Below the pieces are notes generated by a model. It worked only from the letters and a program-made list of their open reading frames with translations. It was not told the DNA's origin and made no database searches. Of a DNA stretch of 64,000 bases, positions 1-7,968 are shown piece by piece (within the stretch, counting starts at the first letter, position 1; each line of letters opens with the position of its first letter). Made by a program: the position numbers and the translations under genes. Source of the DNA: JAMHWF01 sp035911095 (GTDB lineage: Bacteria; Pseudomonadota; Gammaproteobacteria; Burkholderiales; Burkholderiaceae_C); the NCBI GenBank assembly GCA_035911095.1, contig JAMHWF010000077.1:124001-188000 (forward strand), read 5' to 3'.

Positions 1-275
1 CGTGGGGGGTGCTGCACGCGCGCCGGCGGCCGCTGCGCCCGGCCTTCGTCGTGCTGCCGCTGACGCTGCGCGACCCCTACGGCCTGGCGGCGCTGGCGAC
101 GATCACCGCGGTCGTGCCCGGCACGGTGTGGAACGAGCTCGCGCCGGACCGCAGCGCGCTGCGCCTGCATGCCTTCGACGTCGAGGACGAGGCGGCCTTC
201 ATCGCCGATTTCAAGGAACGCTACGAGCGGCCGCTGATCCAGATCTTCCAGTCCGCCGGGGAGGCACCGCGATGA
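1..275 (+). CDS. mrpE: Mrp-type Na+/H+ antiporter subunit E (3' part)
   Basis: This is the C-terminal part of the small membrane subunit E of a multi-subunit cation/proton antiporter; the start lies before the window. The reading frame begins at base 3. The visible sequence carries the family pattern PLTLRDPYGLAALATITAVVPGT followed in part by a charged C-terminal domain ending FQSAGEAPR. The stop overlaps the next start (ATGA at 272-275), as expected in an mrp/pha operon. Subunit E is thought to help assemble or stabilise the complex in the inner membrane. The order E-F-G matches known operons, which makes the assignment firm despite truncation. Confidence 0.85.
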   Translation, partial: WGVLHARRRPLRPAFVVLPLTLRDPYGLAALATITAVVPGTVWNELAPDRSALRLHAFDVEDEAAFIADFKERYERPLIQIFQSAGEAPR

Positions 276-547
276 CCCTGCTGTCGGCCGCCATCGTCTT
301 CACGCTCGCCTGCTACGGCCTCGCGATGGCCCTGTCGCTGTGGCGCCTGCTCTACGGGCCCGCCGCCCAGGACCGCGTGCTCGCGCTCGACTTCCTGTAC
401 GTCAACGGCATGCTCGTGATGCTGGTGCTCGGCATCCGCTACTCGAGCGCGATGTACTTCGATGCCGCGCTGCTGATCTCGCTGTTCGGCTTCGTCGGCT
501 CGGCGGCCCTCGCCAAGTTCCTGCTGCGCGGGGAGGTGATCGAATGA
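272..547 (+). CDS. mrpF: Mrp-type Na+/H+ antiporter subunit F
   Basis: A 91-residue hydrophobic protein with about three membrane segments (roughly residues 3-22, 33-53 and 58-80), the normal size for MrpF/PhaF. The motif AQDRVLALDFLYVN matches the conserved loop of the family. It is a subunit of the multi-gene cation/proton antiporter used for sodium or pH homeostasis. It overlaps mrpE by 4 nt at its start and mrpG by 4 nt at its end, so translation of the three is probably coupled. The ion exchanged (Na+ or K+) cannot be told from this subunit. Confidence 0.88.
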   Translation: MTLLSAAIVFTLACYGLAMALSLWRLLYGPAAQDRVLALDFLYVNGMLVMLVLGIRYSSAMYFDAALLISLFGFVGSAALAKFLLRGEVIE

Positions 548-972
548 CGGTCACGTTGCCCGCCTGGGCCGAGTGGCTGGTCGCCGCACTGCTGGTGATC
601 AGCGGCGTGTTCTCGCTCGTCGCGGCGATCGGGATGATCCGCCTGCGCGACTTCTTCCAGCGCATGCACCCGCCGGCGCTGGCCTCGACGCTCGGCACCT
701 GGTGCCTGGCGCTGGCGACGATCGTCTACCTCGGCGTCTACCAGGGCCACGTCGAGCTGCACCCCTGGCTGATCATCATCCTGATGTCGATCACGGTGCC
801 GGTGACGACCAACCTGCTGGCGCGTGCCGCGCTGCTGCGCGAGCGCGCGGAGGCGGCCCCCGGCGTGCCGCCGGCGCTGCAGCCGGCGAGCGAGGCGCCG
901 CTCGACGAGGCGGGCGAGGCCGACGACAGCGGCGCGGCCGACGCAGCCGGGCGTCCGGCGGCCGGCACCTGA
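544..972 (+). CDS. mrpG: Mrp-type Na+/H+ antiporter subunit G
   Basis: A 142-residue protein with three predicted membrane helices in the first 100 residues and the MrpG signature GMIRLRDFFQRMHPP. It is the last subunit of the antiporter operon. The C-terminal 40 residues form a low-complexity Ala/Glu/Asp-rich tail that goes beyond the compact family core and is probably cytoplasmic and dispensable (inference). The start ATG overlaps the mrpF stop. The 132 nt after the stop contain no further antiporter gene, so this is the operon end. Confidence 0.85.
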   Translation: MTVTLPAWAEWLVAALLVISGVFSLVAAIGMIRLRDFFQRMHPPALASTLGTWCLALATIVYLGVYQGHVELHPWLIIILMSITVPVTTNLLARAALLRERAEAAPGVPPALQPASEAPLDEAGEADDSGAADAAGRPAAGT

Positions 973-1104
973 ACGGCCCGCCGGCGCGCGCCTGCCCCCG
1001 GGCAGAAGCCCGGTGACGGCCGCCACCCTGCGGCCGTAGCATCGGTCTCCTCGCATCGCCGTCCACGCCAGGGCGGCCCGCCCGACAACGTCAGGAGACT
1101 CCAG

Positions 1105-2124
1105 ATGAAGACCACGGAACAGGTCTCGGCACCGCGCCGCTCGGCCCTGGTGCTGGGCGGCGCCGCCGCGCTCGGCCTCGGCGCCTTCCCGGGCGCTGCC
1201 GCCTGGGCCCAGGCGGCCTGGCCGACCAAGCCCGTCACGCTGCTGATCGGCTACCCGCCGGGCGGCCAGACCGACTTCGCCGGCCGCGTCGTGCTGGCCG
1301 GCCTGCAGACCGCGCTCGGCCAGGCGGTGATCATCGACAACAAGGCCGGCGTCAGCGGCAACCTCGCGGCCGCCGAGGTGCTGCGCGCACCGCCTGACGG
1401 CTACAAGCTGCTGGTCGGCAACGGCTCGATGACGATCACGCCGCATGTCTACACCGCGCAGGGGATCATCGACCCGCTGAAGCTGACGCCGATCGGCGTG
1501 CTGCTGACCTCGGCGATGGTGCTGACGGTGCCGGTCAACTCGCCGATCAAGACCTACGCCGACTTCGTCGCCCTCGTGAAGGAAAAGAGCCAGACCGGCA
1601 ACGGCATCGACTACGGCACCGGCGGCGTCGGTTCGCTGGCCCACGTGATGACCGAGCTGCTGCGCGAACGCCTCGGCAGCCCGAAGATGAACCACGTGCC
1701 CTACAAGGGCAGCAGCCCGGCGATCACCGACCTGATCGGCGGTCGCCTCGACGTGATGATCGACGCCTCGTCCGTGGTGGCGCCGTTCATCCTGTCGGGC
1801 AAGGTGCGGGCGGTGATGGTCACCACCGACAAGCGCGTGCCGGCCTTCCCCGACGTGCCGACCGGTGCCGAGAGCGGCCTGAAGGACTTCACGATCGTGT
1901 CGTTCATCGGCCTCTACGGGCCGCCCGGCCTGCCCGCGGACGTCGTCACGAAGGCCAATGCGGCGATGAACACCGCCTTGAAGGACCCGGCCGTGGCCAA
2001 GGGCATCGTCGACCGCGGCGACGAGCCCGGCGGCGGCACGCCCGAGCAGCTGGCGGAACTGACCCGCTCCCAGTTCAAGACCTGGGGCGAGGTCGTCAAG
2101 GCCAACAACATCAAGGCGGACTGA
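1105..2124 (+). CDS. TctC/Bug-family periplasmic substrate-binding protein
   Basis: A 339-residue extracytoplasmic solute receptor of the Bug/TctC family. An N-terminal export signal with paired Arg and a hydrophobic run ends near AAAWAQA (about residue 37). Mature sequence starts WPTKPVTLLIGYPPGGQTD, the family hallmark, and later contains HVPYKGSSPAITDLIGG and PDVPTGAES. These proteins bind carboxylates for tripartite TctABC transporters, but no tctA or tctB is nearby; such orphan receptors are greatly expanded in Burkholderiales. An AGGAG-like Shine-Dalgarno site lies about 10 nt before the ATG. The ligand cannot be predicted from sequence alone. Confidence 0.92.
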   Translation: MKTTEQVSAPRRSALVLGGAAALGLGAFPGAAAWAQAAWPTKPVTLLIGYPPGGQTDFAGRVVLAGLQTALGQAVIIDNKAGVSGNLAAAEVLRAPPDGYKLLVGNGSMTITPHVYTAQGIIDPLKLTPIGVLLTSAMVLTVPVNSPIKTYADFVALVKEKSQTGNGIDYGTGGVGSLAHVMTELLRERLGSPKMNHVPYKGSSPAITDLIGGRLDVMIDASSVVAPFILSGKVRAVMVTTDKRVPAFPDVPTGAESGLKDFTIVSFIGLYGPPGLPADVVTKANAAMNTALKDPAVAKGIVDRGDEPGGGTPEQLAELTRSQFKTWGEVVKANNIKAD

Positions 2125-2195
2125 GCCTCGAACCGCGGCAGCCCGGGCGCCCGGGCTGGCGCTGGCGTCGAGCGCCGGATTCAGGCGACCCGCGC

Positions 2196-3476
2196 TCAGG
2201 CGTTCGTCAGCAGCGCGGACGGCGCCCGTGGCTTCAGCAGCAGCACCTGCAGGTCGCCCAGGGCGCGTTCAGCGAAGCCGCCCTCGCAGTAACCGAGGTA
2301 GAAGTCCCACAGGCGCACGAAGGCCTCGTCGAGCCCCAGGGCCTGCACGCGGTCGAGGTTCGCATGCAGGTTGCGGCGCCAGCAGTGCAGCGTCGTCGCG
2401 TAGTGCGGGCCGATGTCGTCGACATGCACCAGCTGCAGGTCGCTGGCGCGCGCCACCGACTGCACGATCGCCCCCAGCGACGGCAGGCAGCTGCCCGGGA
2501 AGACGTGGCGCTTGATGAAGTCGACCGAATCGCGCGCCGACGCATAGCGCCGCTCGTCGATCGTGATCGCCTGCAGCAGCATCGCGCCGTGGGGCGCGAG
2601 CAGCTCGCCGCAGCGGCGGAAGAAGGTGTCGAAGTAGTGGTGGCCGACCGCCTCGATCATCTCGATCGAGACCAGCTTGTCGTAGCGGCCCCGCAACTCG
2701 CGGTAGTCCTGCCGCAGCAGCGTGATGCGATCGGCCAGCCCCGCCGCCGCGATGCGCTCGGCGGCCAGCGCATGCTGCTCTTGGGAGATCGTCGTGGTCG
2801 TCACACGGCAGCCGTGATGGCGCGCGGCATGCAGCGCGAAGCCGCCCCAGCCGGTGCCGATCTCCAGCACGTGGTCGGCGGGCGTCAGTTGCAGGCGCCG
2901 GCAGATGCGTTCGAGCTTGGCCGTCGAGGCCTGCTCCAGCGTCATGTCCGGCCGTTCGAAGACCGCGCTGGAATACATCAGCGTCGGGTCGAGGAAGCTC
3001 TGGAAGAAGGCGTTGCCCAGGTCGTAGTGGGCGCGGATGTTGCGCCGGCTGCCGGCCAGGGTGTTGCGCGAGACGCCGTGCAGCAGCTTCCAGGCCGGCG
3101 CGGCGAGGCGCGCCAGGCCGCCTTCCATGCCGTCGAGCACCGCGCGGTTGCGCAGCAGGATGCGCATCAGCGCGGCCAGGTCGTCGACGCCCCAGTCGCC
3201 GTGCACGTAGGACTCGCCCGCGCCGACCGAGCCGCCGAAGGCCAGCTCGGTGTAGAAGCGCGCGTCGTGCACGCGCACCGTGGCCGCCAGCGGGCAGGCC
3301 TCGCTGCGACGGCCGAAGCGCAGCGTCTCGTCGCCGTCGACCAGCACCAGCTCGCCCAGCTCGAGCCCGGCCAGGCGCTGCAGCAGCAGCCGTCGCGCCA
3401 GGCCGCCGAGCAGCGGGTCGCCGCGCCGGGCGCCGCGGCCGGTGGGCAGGCGTTCGATCAGCGTCGTCGGTTTCAT
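2196..3476 (-). CDS. cyclopropane-fatty-acyl-phospholipid synthase homologue
   Basis: A 426-residue SAM-dependent methyltransferase of the CFA-synthase family, which transfers a methylene/methyl group to unsaturated acyl chains of membrane phospholipids. The SAM loop VLEIGTGWGGFALHA, the substrate region MYSSAVFERPDMTLEQA and the motif VSIEMIEAVGHHYFDTFFRR are visible. Where E. coli Cfa has YSCAYW this protein has YSSAVF, so the cysteine near the active-site bicarbonate is absent. The ATG overlaps the DUF1365 stop by 3 nt (ATGA). It is the last gene of the LitR-headed operon, and differs enough from the CFA-like gene at 6928-7968 that the two probably have distinct steps. Confidence 0.88.
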   Translation of the reverse strand: MKPTTLIERLPTGRGARRGDPLLGGLARRLLLQRLAGLELGELVLVDGDETLRFGRRSEACPLAATVRVHDARFYTELAFGGSVGAGESYVHGDWGVDDLAALMRILLRNRAVLDGMEGGLARLAAPAWKLLHGVSRNTLAGSRRNIRAHYDLGNAFFQSFLDPTLMYSSAVFERPDMTLEQASTAKLERICRRLQLTPADHVLEIGTGWGGFALHAARHHGCRVTTTTISQEQHALAAERIAAAGLADRITLLRQDYRELRGRYDKLVSIEMIEAVGHHYFDTFFRRCGELLAPHGAMLLQAITIDERRYASARDSVDFIKRHVFPGSCLPSLGAIVQSVARASDLQLVHVDDIGPHYATTLHCWRRNLHANLDRVQALGLDEAFVRLWDFYLGYCEGGFAERALGDLQVLLLKPRAPSALLTNA

Positions 3477-4327
3477 CGTCTCCTCGGATGGCCCCCGTCG
3501 GGCTCGGCGCCTCGCCCGGGGTGCGCGTGCAGCGGCACGCCCTTCAGCCACAGCCGCAGGGCCTGCCAGTGGATGCCGGCGACGACCTGCAGGCTCATCA
3601 GCGGGTAGCGCAGCAGCACGCCGGCGAGCGAGGCGCCGGTGATGGGCTCGCGTTGCAGGTCGAGCGTCGCGTCGAAGAGCCCGGCGTCCTGCGGGCTGGC
3701 GGCGTCGACGTCGGCCGCAGACGCAGACGCAGACGCAGACGGGGCCCGCGGATCCCGGCGCGCGTCGAGCCGCATGTGCACCGCGAGCCGTTCGCCCGGC
3801 AGCGCGAAACGGAAGCGGTAGTCCAGCCCCATCGGCATGAACGGCGAGACGTGCATCGCCTTGGCCGCCTGCGCCGCGCCATGCCGGCCGCCGGGCAGCG
3901 GCTCGAGCGGCAGCACGTAGAGCTGCCGCTCGCCCCAGGGCGTGTTGTTCACCTCGGCGACGACCGTCTCGGCCGCGCTGCCATCGTCACGGGGGTGGCA
4001 GTAGTAGAAGCTGACCGGGTTGAAGCCGTGGCCGGCATAACGCGGGTGCGTGAGCAGGCGCACCGGCCCGAGCGGTCGCCGGCCGCGCCGCTGCTCGACC
4101 AGGTCGCGCACCGCCTCGTCGAGCGGGCGGGCCGGGTCGCCCAGGTGGCGCCGGCGGTCGAACCAGGCGAACGCGGGCCGTTGCGCGGACCACAGCCAGC
4201 GGCCGCGGAACACCTCGTCGAGCTCGGCCAGGTCGAGGTAGAGCATCGCCAGCGGCATGCGGAAGGCATGCGGCCGCGGCGCATGGCGGCGGTGCCTAAG
4301 CCACCCGTGGTAGATCGCGCTGTGCAT
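3473..4327 (-). CDS. DUF1365 family protein
   Basis: A 284-residue DUF1365 protein, recognised by the start HSAIYHGWLRHRRHAPRPHA, the block RLLTHPRYAGHGFNPVSFYY and EVNNTPWGERQLYVL. The biochemical role is unknown; in many proteobacteria it sits between an FAD amine oxidase and a CFA-synthase homologue, exactly as here. The chosen ATG lies inside the end of the preceding gene (32-nt overlap). Residues around 200 hold a Ser-Ala repeat (SASASASAAD) produced by a hexanucleotide repeat, probably a tolerant surface loop. Start choice is moderately certain; earlier in-frame starts would extend further into the neighbour. Confidence 0.85.
   Translation of the reverse strand: MHSAIYHGWLRHRRHAPRPHAFRMPLAMLYLDLAELDEVFRGRWLWSAQRPAFAWFDRRRHLGDPARPLDEAVRDLVEQRRGRRPLGPVRLLTHPRYAGHGFNPVSFYYCHPRDDGSAAETVVAEVNNTPWGERQLYVLPLEPLPGGRHGAAQAAKAMHVSPFMPMGLDYRFRFALPGERLAVHMRLDARRDPRAPSASASASAADVDAASPQDAGLFDATLDLQREPITGASLAGVLLRYPLMSLQVVAGIHWQALRLWLKGVPLHAHPGRGAEPDGGHPRRR
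3717..3740. repeat. hexanucleotide microsatellite, GCAGAC x4
   Basis: Four perfect tandem copies of GCAGAC inside the DUF1365 gene. Because the unit is 6 bp, copy-number change would add or remove a Ser-Ala pair without shifting the frame. It explains the low-complexity loop in the protein and looks like slippage rather than a designed site. Confidence 0.8.
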
Positions 4328-5591
4328 CGATCGCCTCATGGAGCCGCGCCACTGCCGCCGTCGCGCTCGCCACGCCGTCCTCGTGGAAGCCATGGCCCCA
4401 CCAGGCGCCGCAGTAGTGCGTGCGCCGCACGCCGCTGATCTCGGCATGCCGGGCCTGCGCCGCGACACCCGCCGGCGTGTAGAGCGGGTGGTGGTAGGCC
4501 ATGCGGCGCAGCACCCGCGCCGGGTCGATCTCGGCGCTGCGGTTGAGGGTCACGCACCAGGTGTGGCGCGAGCGCAAGCCCTGCAGCCGGTTCATGTCGT
4601 AGGTGACGGCCACGCGCTGCCCCGGCCCGGCCTGCACCTGGCAGTTCCAGGCCGCCCAGGCGCGGCGCGATCGCGGCAGCAGGCGCGTGTCGGTGTGCAG
4701 CACCGCCTCGTTGGCCTGGTAGCGGATGGCGCCCAGGATCTCGCGCTCGGCCGGCGACGGGTCGGCGAGCAGGCGCAGCGCCTGGTCGCTGTGGCAGGCG
4801 AGCACGACATGGTCGAAGGGCTCGGGCCTGCCGCCGGCCGCCTGCACCATCACGCGGCCGGGCCGGCGCTGCACCCGCTCCACCGGCGACGACAGGCGGA
4901 TGCGGTCGCGCCAGGGTGCGACCAGCCGCTCGACATAGGTCGCCGAACCGCCCTCGACCACGTACCACTGCGGCCGGTCGTCGATCGACAGCAGGCCGTG
5001 GTGGTGCAGGAAGCGCACGAAGAAACGCGCCGGGAAGTCGAGCATGCGCTCCGGGTCGGTCGACCAGATCGCCGCGCCCATCGGGACCAGGTAGTCCTCG
5101 ATGAACTCGCGCCGGTAGCGCTGCTTGTGCAGCCAGGGGCCGAGCCTGCGTTCGTCGGGCGCGTCGAGCAGCGCCGGGGCCTCGCGGTTGAAGCGCAGGA
5201 TGTCGCGTAGCATCCGGTGGAACGACGGCCGCAGCAGGTTGCGGCGCTGCGCGAACAGGCCGGCGAGCGAGCTGCCGTTGTATTCGACCCCGCTCGCGTC
5301 GTTGCGCACGCTCAGGCTCATCGTCGTCGGCTTCACCGCCACCCCCAGTTCGTCCAGCAGTGCCCGGAACTGCGGGTAGGTGCGGTCGTTGAAGACGATG
5401 AAGCCGGTGTCGATGCGGTGGCGTTCGCCGTCGTGCGCGATGTCGTGCGTGTGCGTGTGCCCGCCGACATGCGCGTTCGCCTCGAAGACCGTGAGGTCGT
5501 GTTCGCGGTGCAGCCGGTGCGCGACCACGTTGCCGGCGATGCCGGTGCCGACGATCGCGATGCGCTGGCGCGGGCGGGCGGAAGGCCTCAC
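4296..5591 (-). CDS. NAD(P)/FAD-dependent amine-oxidase-like flavoprotein
   Basis: A 431-residue flavoprotein of the COG2907 type. The dinucleotide-binding motif RIAIVGTGIAGNVVAHRL sits at residues 10-27 and is followed by EANAHVGGHTHTHD; further family blocks are TGFIVFNDRTYPQF and the C-terminal HYCGAWWGHGFHEDG. Members act on lipids or related hydrocarbons, and homologues next to CFA-like genes have been tied to unusual fatty acids; the exact reaction here is inferred. The GTG start overlaps the lipocalin stop (GTGA), indicating translational coupling within the operon. Confidence 0.87.
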   Translation of the reverse strand: MRPSARPRQRIAIVGTGIAGNVVAHRLHREHDLTVFEANAHVGGHTHTHDIAHDGERHRIDTGFIVFNDRTYPQFRALLDELGVAVKPTTMSLSVRNDASGVEYNGSSLAGLFAQRRNLLRPSFHRMLRDILRFNREAPALLDAPDERRLGPWLHKQRYRREFIEDYLVPMGAAIWSTDPERMLDFPARFFVRFLHHHGLLSIDDRPQWYVVEGGSATYVERLVAPWRDRIRLSSPVERVQRRPGRVMVQAAGGRPEPFDHVVLACHSDQALRLLADPSPAEREILGAIRYQANEAVLHTDTRLLPRSRRAWAAWNCQVQAGPGQRVAVTYDMNRLQGLRSRHTWCVTLNRSAEIDPARVLRRMAYHHPLYTPAGVAAQARHAEISGVRRTHYCGAWWGHGFHEDGVASATAAVARLHEAIDAQRDLPRVA

Positions 5592-6136
5592 TTCGCGGCC
5601 TCCCAGCGCTGCGGGACCTTCTGCACCAGGCGCGTGTCGTAGCCCTGCTCGCCGACGAAGGCGAGCAGGCGCTGGTAGTCGTCCTCCGCGATCTGCGGCT
5701 GGCGGGCCATGATCCAGACGTGGTCACGCTTCTCCCGCGCCACCACCGTCAGGCCGTAGTCGGGGCTGACGTAGGCGATGCGGTAATCGGCCTTGATCGG
5801 CCAGACGAACTGCATCCCCCAGACCGCGTTGTGGCCGCCCTCGCGCACGTAGCCGCGCGGCTGGTAGCGCTTCGGCGGCCCGTCGAACCCGTCCTGGCGG
5901 AAGGTGAAGGTGGTGGCGATCGTGCCGTCGGGCTCGAGCCGGTAGGACTCGAGCGCGTTGTGCGCGCCCTTCTCGAAGAAGGTCGGGATGTTGGCGATGA
6001 CATACCAGTCGCCCATGAAGCGCGCCAGGTCGACCTGCGGCGCGAGGGTGACGGGTTTCATCGGCGTGCTGCGGCAGGCGGACAGCGCGAGCAACGCGGC
6101 GCCCGCCAGGGCGAGGCGGGGGATCCAGCGGTTCAT
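5588..6136 (-). CDS. blc: lipocalin family lipoprotein (Blc-like)
   Basis: A 182-residue bacterial lipocalin. Residues 1-21 form a lipoprotein signal with lipobox LSAC, so Cys21 is probably acylated and the protein attached to the outer membrane. The lipocalin G-x-W signature is GDWYVIANIPTFFEKGA. Bacterial lipocalins bind fatty acids or lysophospholipids and are linked to membrane maintenance. Placement between a DUF1295 membrane protein and an FAD oxidase suggests it handles the modified acyl chains made by this operon (inference). Its ATG overlaps the preceding stop by 4 nt. Confidence 0.88.
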   Translation of the reverse strand: MNRWIPRLALAGAALLALSACRSTPMKPVTLAPQVDLARFMGDWYVIANIPTFFEKGAHNALESYRLEPDGTIATTFTFRQDGFDGPPKRYQPRGYVREGGHNAVWGMQFVWPIKADYRIAYVSPDYGLTVVAREKRDHVWIMARQPQIAEDDYQRLLAFVGEQGYDTRLVQKVPQRWEAAK

Positions 6137-6915
6137 CGCGGCCTCCCGGGAAAGAAGGCGTTGGTGCGGGCGATGTAGTCGCGGTAGGCGGGGCGGCGCT
6201 CGCCGATGTCCTGCTCGAGCAGCGTCACGCCCGAGACGCGCAGCAGGAGCAGCGTCATCAACAGCGGCGAGACCACGCTCCACCAGCCGCCGCCGGGCAG
6301 GGCCAGCAGGAAGAAGCCCCACCACAGGCAGCACTCGCCGAAGTAGTTCGGGTGCCGCGTGTAGCGCCACAGGCCGCTGTCGAGCACGCGGCCGCGGCTC
6401 GCCGGGTCGGCCTTGAAGGCGGCGAGCTGCGCGTCGCCGACCGCTTCGAACCCGAGGCCGAGCACGACCAGCCCGAGGCCCGCGGCGTCCCAGGGCTGCC
6501 AGCCGGCCGGGCTCGCGACGGCGGCCACCAGCGGCGCCGAGACGACCCAGGCCAGCAGGCCCTGCAGGCCGAACACCAGCCACAGGCTCTTCAGCTCGAA
6601 GTTCGGCTGGTTTCGGGCGCGGATCGCCCGGTAGCGCCGGTCCTCCGGCTGGCCGCGGTGCCGCCGGGTGATGTGCCCGGCCAGCCGCAGCGCCCACAGC
6701 AGCGCGAGCGCCAGCACGACGCCGGCGCGCGGGCCGGTCTCGTCGAGCCAGGCGGCGCTGAGCAGCCCCGGGGTCACGACGAGGACCGGCCACAGGCTGT
6801 CGGCCCCGCTCACGTCACGCCGGCGCAGGCTGGCCAGCCACCCCAGCAGCGCGAGCAGCCCGATCGCGCCCAGGCCGGCGAGCGCGGGGGCGGCGAGCGA
6901 GGCGAGTTCGGGCAT
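6133..6915 (-). CDS. DUF1295 integral membrane protein
   Basis: A 260-residue multi-spanning protein of the DUF1295 family, distantly related to steroid 5-alpha-reductase/isoprenylcysteine methyltransferase folds. About seven hydrophobic segments are visible. Conserved stretches include DRRYRAIRARNQPNFE and the hallmark GLWRYTRHPNYFGECCLWWG. By fold, a NAD(P)H-dependent reductase or a SAM-dependent activity on a lipid is possible; this is inference. It lies 12 nt after the CFA-like methyltransferase and overlaps the lipocalin gene by 4 nt. Confidence 0.86.
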   Translation of the reverse strand: MPELASLAAPALAGLGAIGLLALLGWLASLRRRDVSGADSLWPVLVVTPGLLSAAWLDETGPRAGVVLALALLWALRLAGHITRRHRGQPEDRRYRAIRARNQPNFELKSLWLVFGLQGLLAWVVSAPLVAAVASPAGWQPWDAAGLGLVVLGLGFEAVGDAQLAAFKADPASRGRVLDSGLWRYTRHPNYFGECCLWWGFFLLALPGGGWWSVVSPLLMTLLLLRVSGVTLLEQDIGERRPAYRDYIARTNAFFPGRPR

Positions 6916-6927
6916 CGTGACCGGCCC

Positions 6928-7968
6928 TCAGCCGCGCGGCGCGAACAGCTGGTGGCAGACCCACCACTGCTGGCCGTCGTCATGCCCGAACAGCTCGGCG
7001 CAGGACATGAAGAACAGCCGCCAGCGCGTCCACCAGAGCGCCGCCTGCTCGCCGTACACCGGCTCGAACAGCGGCAGGACGGCCTCGCGCCGGGCGTCCA
7101 TCTGCGCCAGCCAGGCGTTGGCGGTGCGCTCGTAGTGCCTGCCGTCCCAGCGCCAGCGGCGCAGCAGGCGCAGGTCGTCCTGACAGCGCAGCGCCAGGTC
7201 GTCGCTGGGCATCATCCCGCCGGAGAAGAAGTGCCGGCTCATCCAGTCGCTCTCGTCGCGCGCGACGAAGGCATAGGGCGTCGAGCGGTGTGCGAACACG
7301 TGCAGGAAGAAGCGGCCCTCGAACTTCAGCCAGCGCCGCACGCGGGCGAAGGCCTCGGGCCAGTTGCGCAGGTGCTCGAACATCTCGACCGAGACGATGC
7401 GGTCGTACCGCCGCCCGGCCTCGAAGTCGTTCATGTCGGCGGTGAGCACGGTGAGGTTGCGCAGGCCGCGCTGCCGCGCCGCGGCCTCGATGAAGTGCCG
7501 CTGCGAGGCCGCGTTGGACACGGCGGTGATGCGCGCGCCCGGGTAGCGCGCCGCCATCCACAGGCTGAGCGAGCCCCAGCCGCAGCCCAGCTCCAGGATG
7601 TCCTGCCCGTCTGCCAGTCCGGCGCGCTCGCAGGTGGCGGCGAGCGCCGCCGCCTCGGCCTGCTCGAGCGACCGGGTGTTGCCTGGCCACCAGCAGCAGC
7701 TGTACTTGCGGTGGGGGCCGAGCACCTGCGCGAAGAAGGCCGCCGGCAGCTCGTAATGCTGTTCGTTGGCCTTGTGCGGCAGCGGGGCCAGCGGCGCGTC
7801 TGCCAGGCCCCGGACGAACGCCTCGGCCTGCTCGGCGCTGGCGGCGGCATCGTCCGCGCCGATCTCGGCCAGGCGCTCGCGCAGCAGGCGCCGGATGCCG
7901 GCGCGCACGACGGCATCGGGCAGCACGCCCTGCTCGGTCCAGCGGATGGCGAGGGCGGCGGCACTCAC
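6928..7968 (-). CDS. CFA-synthase-like SAM methyltransferase
   Basis: A 346-residue SAM-dependent methyltransferase of the CFA superfamily, shorter than true Cfa and without its N-terminal domain. The SAM loop is ILELGCGWGSLSLWMA, preceded by KYSCCWWPGNTRSLEQAE, which keeps the Cys missing in the other CFA homologue at 2196-3476. A later motif is RIVSVEMFEHLRNW. Proteins of this type sit in photo-oxidative stress operons of other proteobacteria and are candidates for methylating unsaturated acyl chains. GTG start overlaps the litR stop (GTGA). It is the first enzyme gene after the regulator. Confidence 0.85.
   Translation of the reverse strand: MSAAALAIRWTEQGVLPDAVVRAGIRRLLRERLAEIGADDAAASAEQAEAFVRGLADAPLAPLPHKANEQHYELPAAFFAQVLGPHRKYSCCWWPGNTRSLEQAEAAALAATCERAGLADGQDILELGCGWGSLSLWMAARYPGARITAVSNAASQRHFIEAAARQRGLRNLTVLTADMNDFEAGRRYDRIVSVEMFEHLRNWPEAFARVRRWLKFEGRFFLHVFAHRSTPYAFVARDESDWMSRHFFSGGMMPSDDLALRCQDDLRLLRRWRWDGRHYERTANAWLAQMDARREAVLPLFEPVYGEQAALWWTRWRLFFMSCAELFGHDDGQQWWVCHQLFAPRG

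Noticed and set aside
2364..3608. A 414-codon plus-strand frame opposite the CFA synthase gene
   Set aside because: Antisense shadow; no domain, no ribosome site, and the minus-strand gene is clear.
3717..3740. GCAGAC x4 as a phase-variation switch
   Set aside because: The unit is a multiple of three, so copy number cannot turn the gene off; only a Ser-Ala loop would vary.
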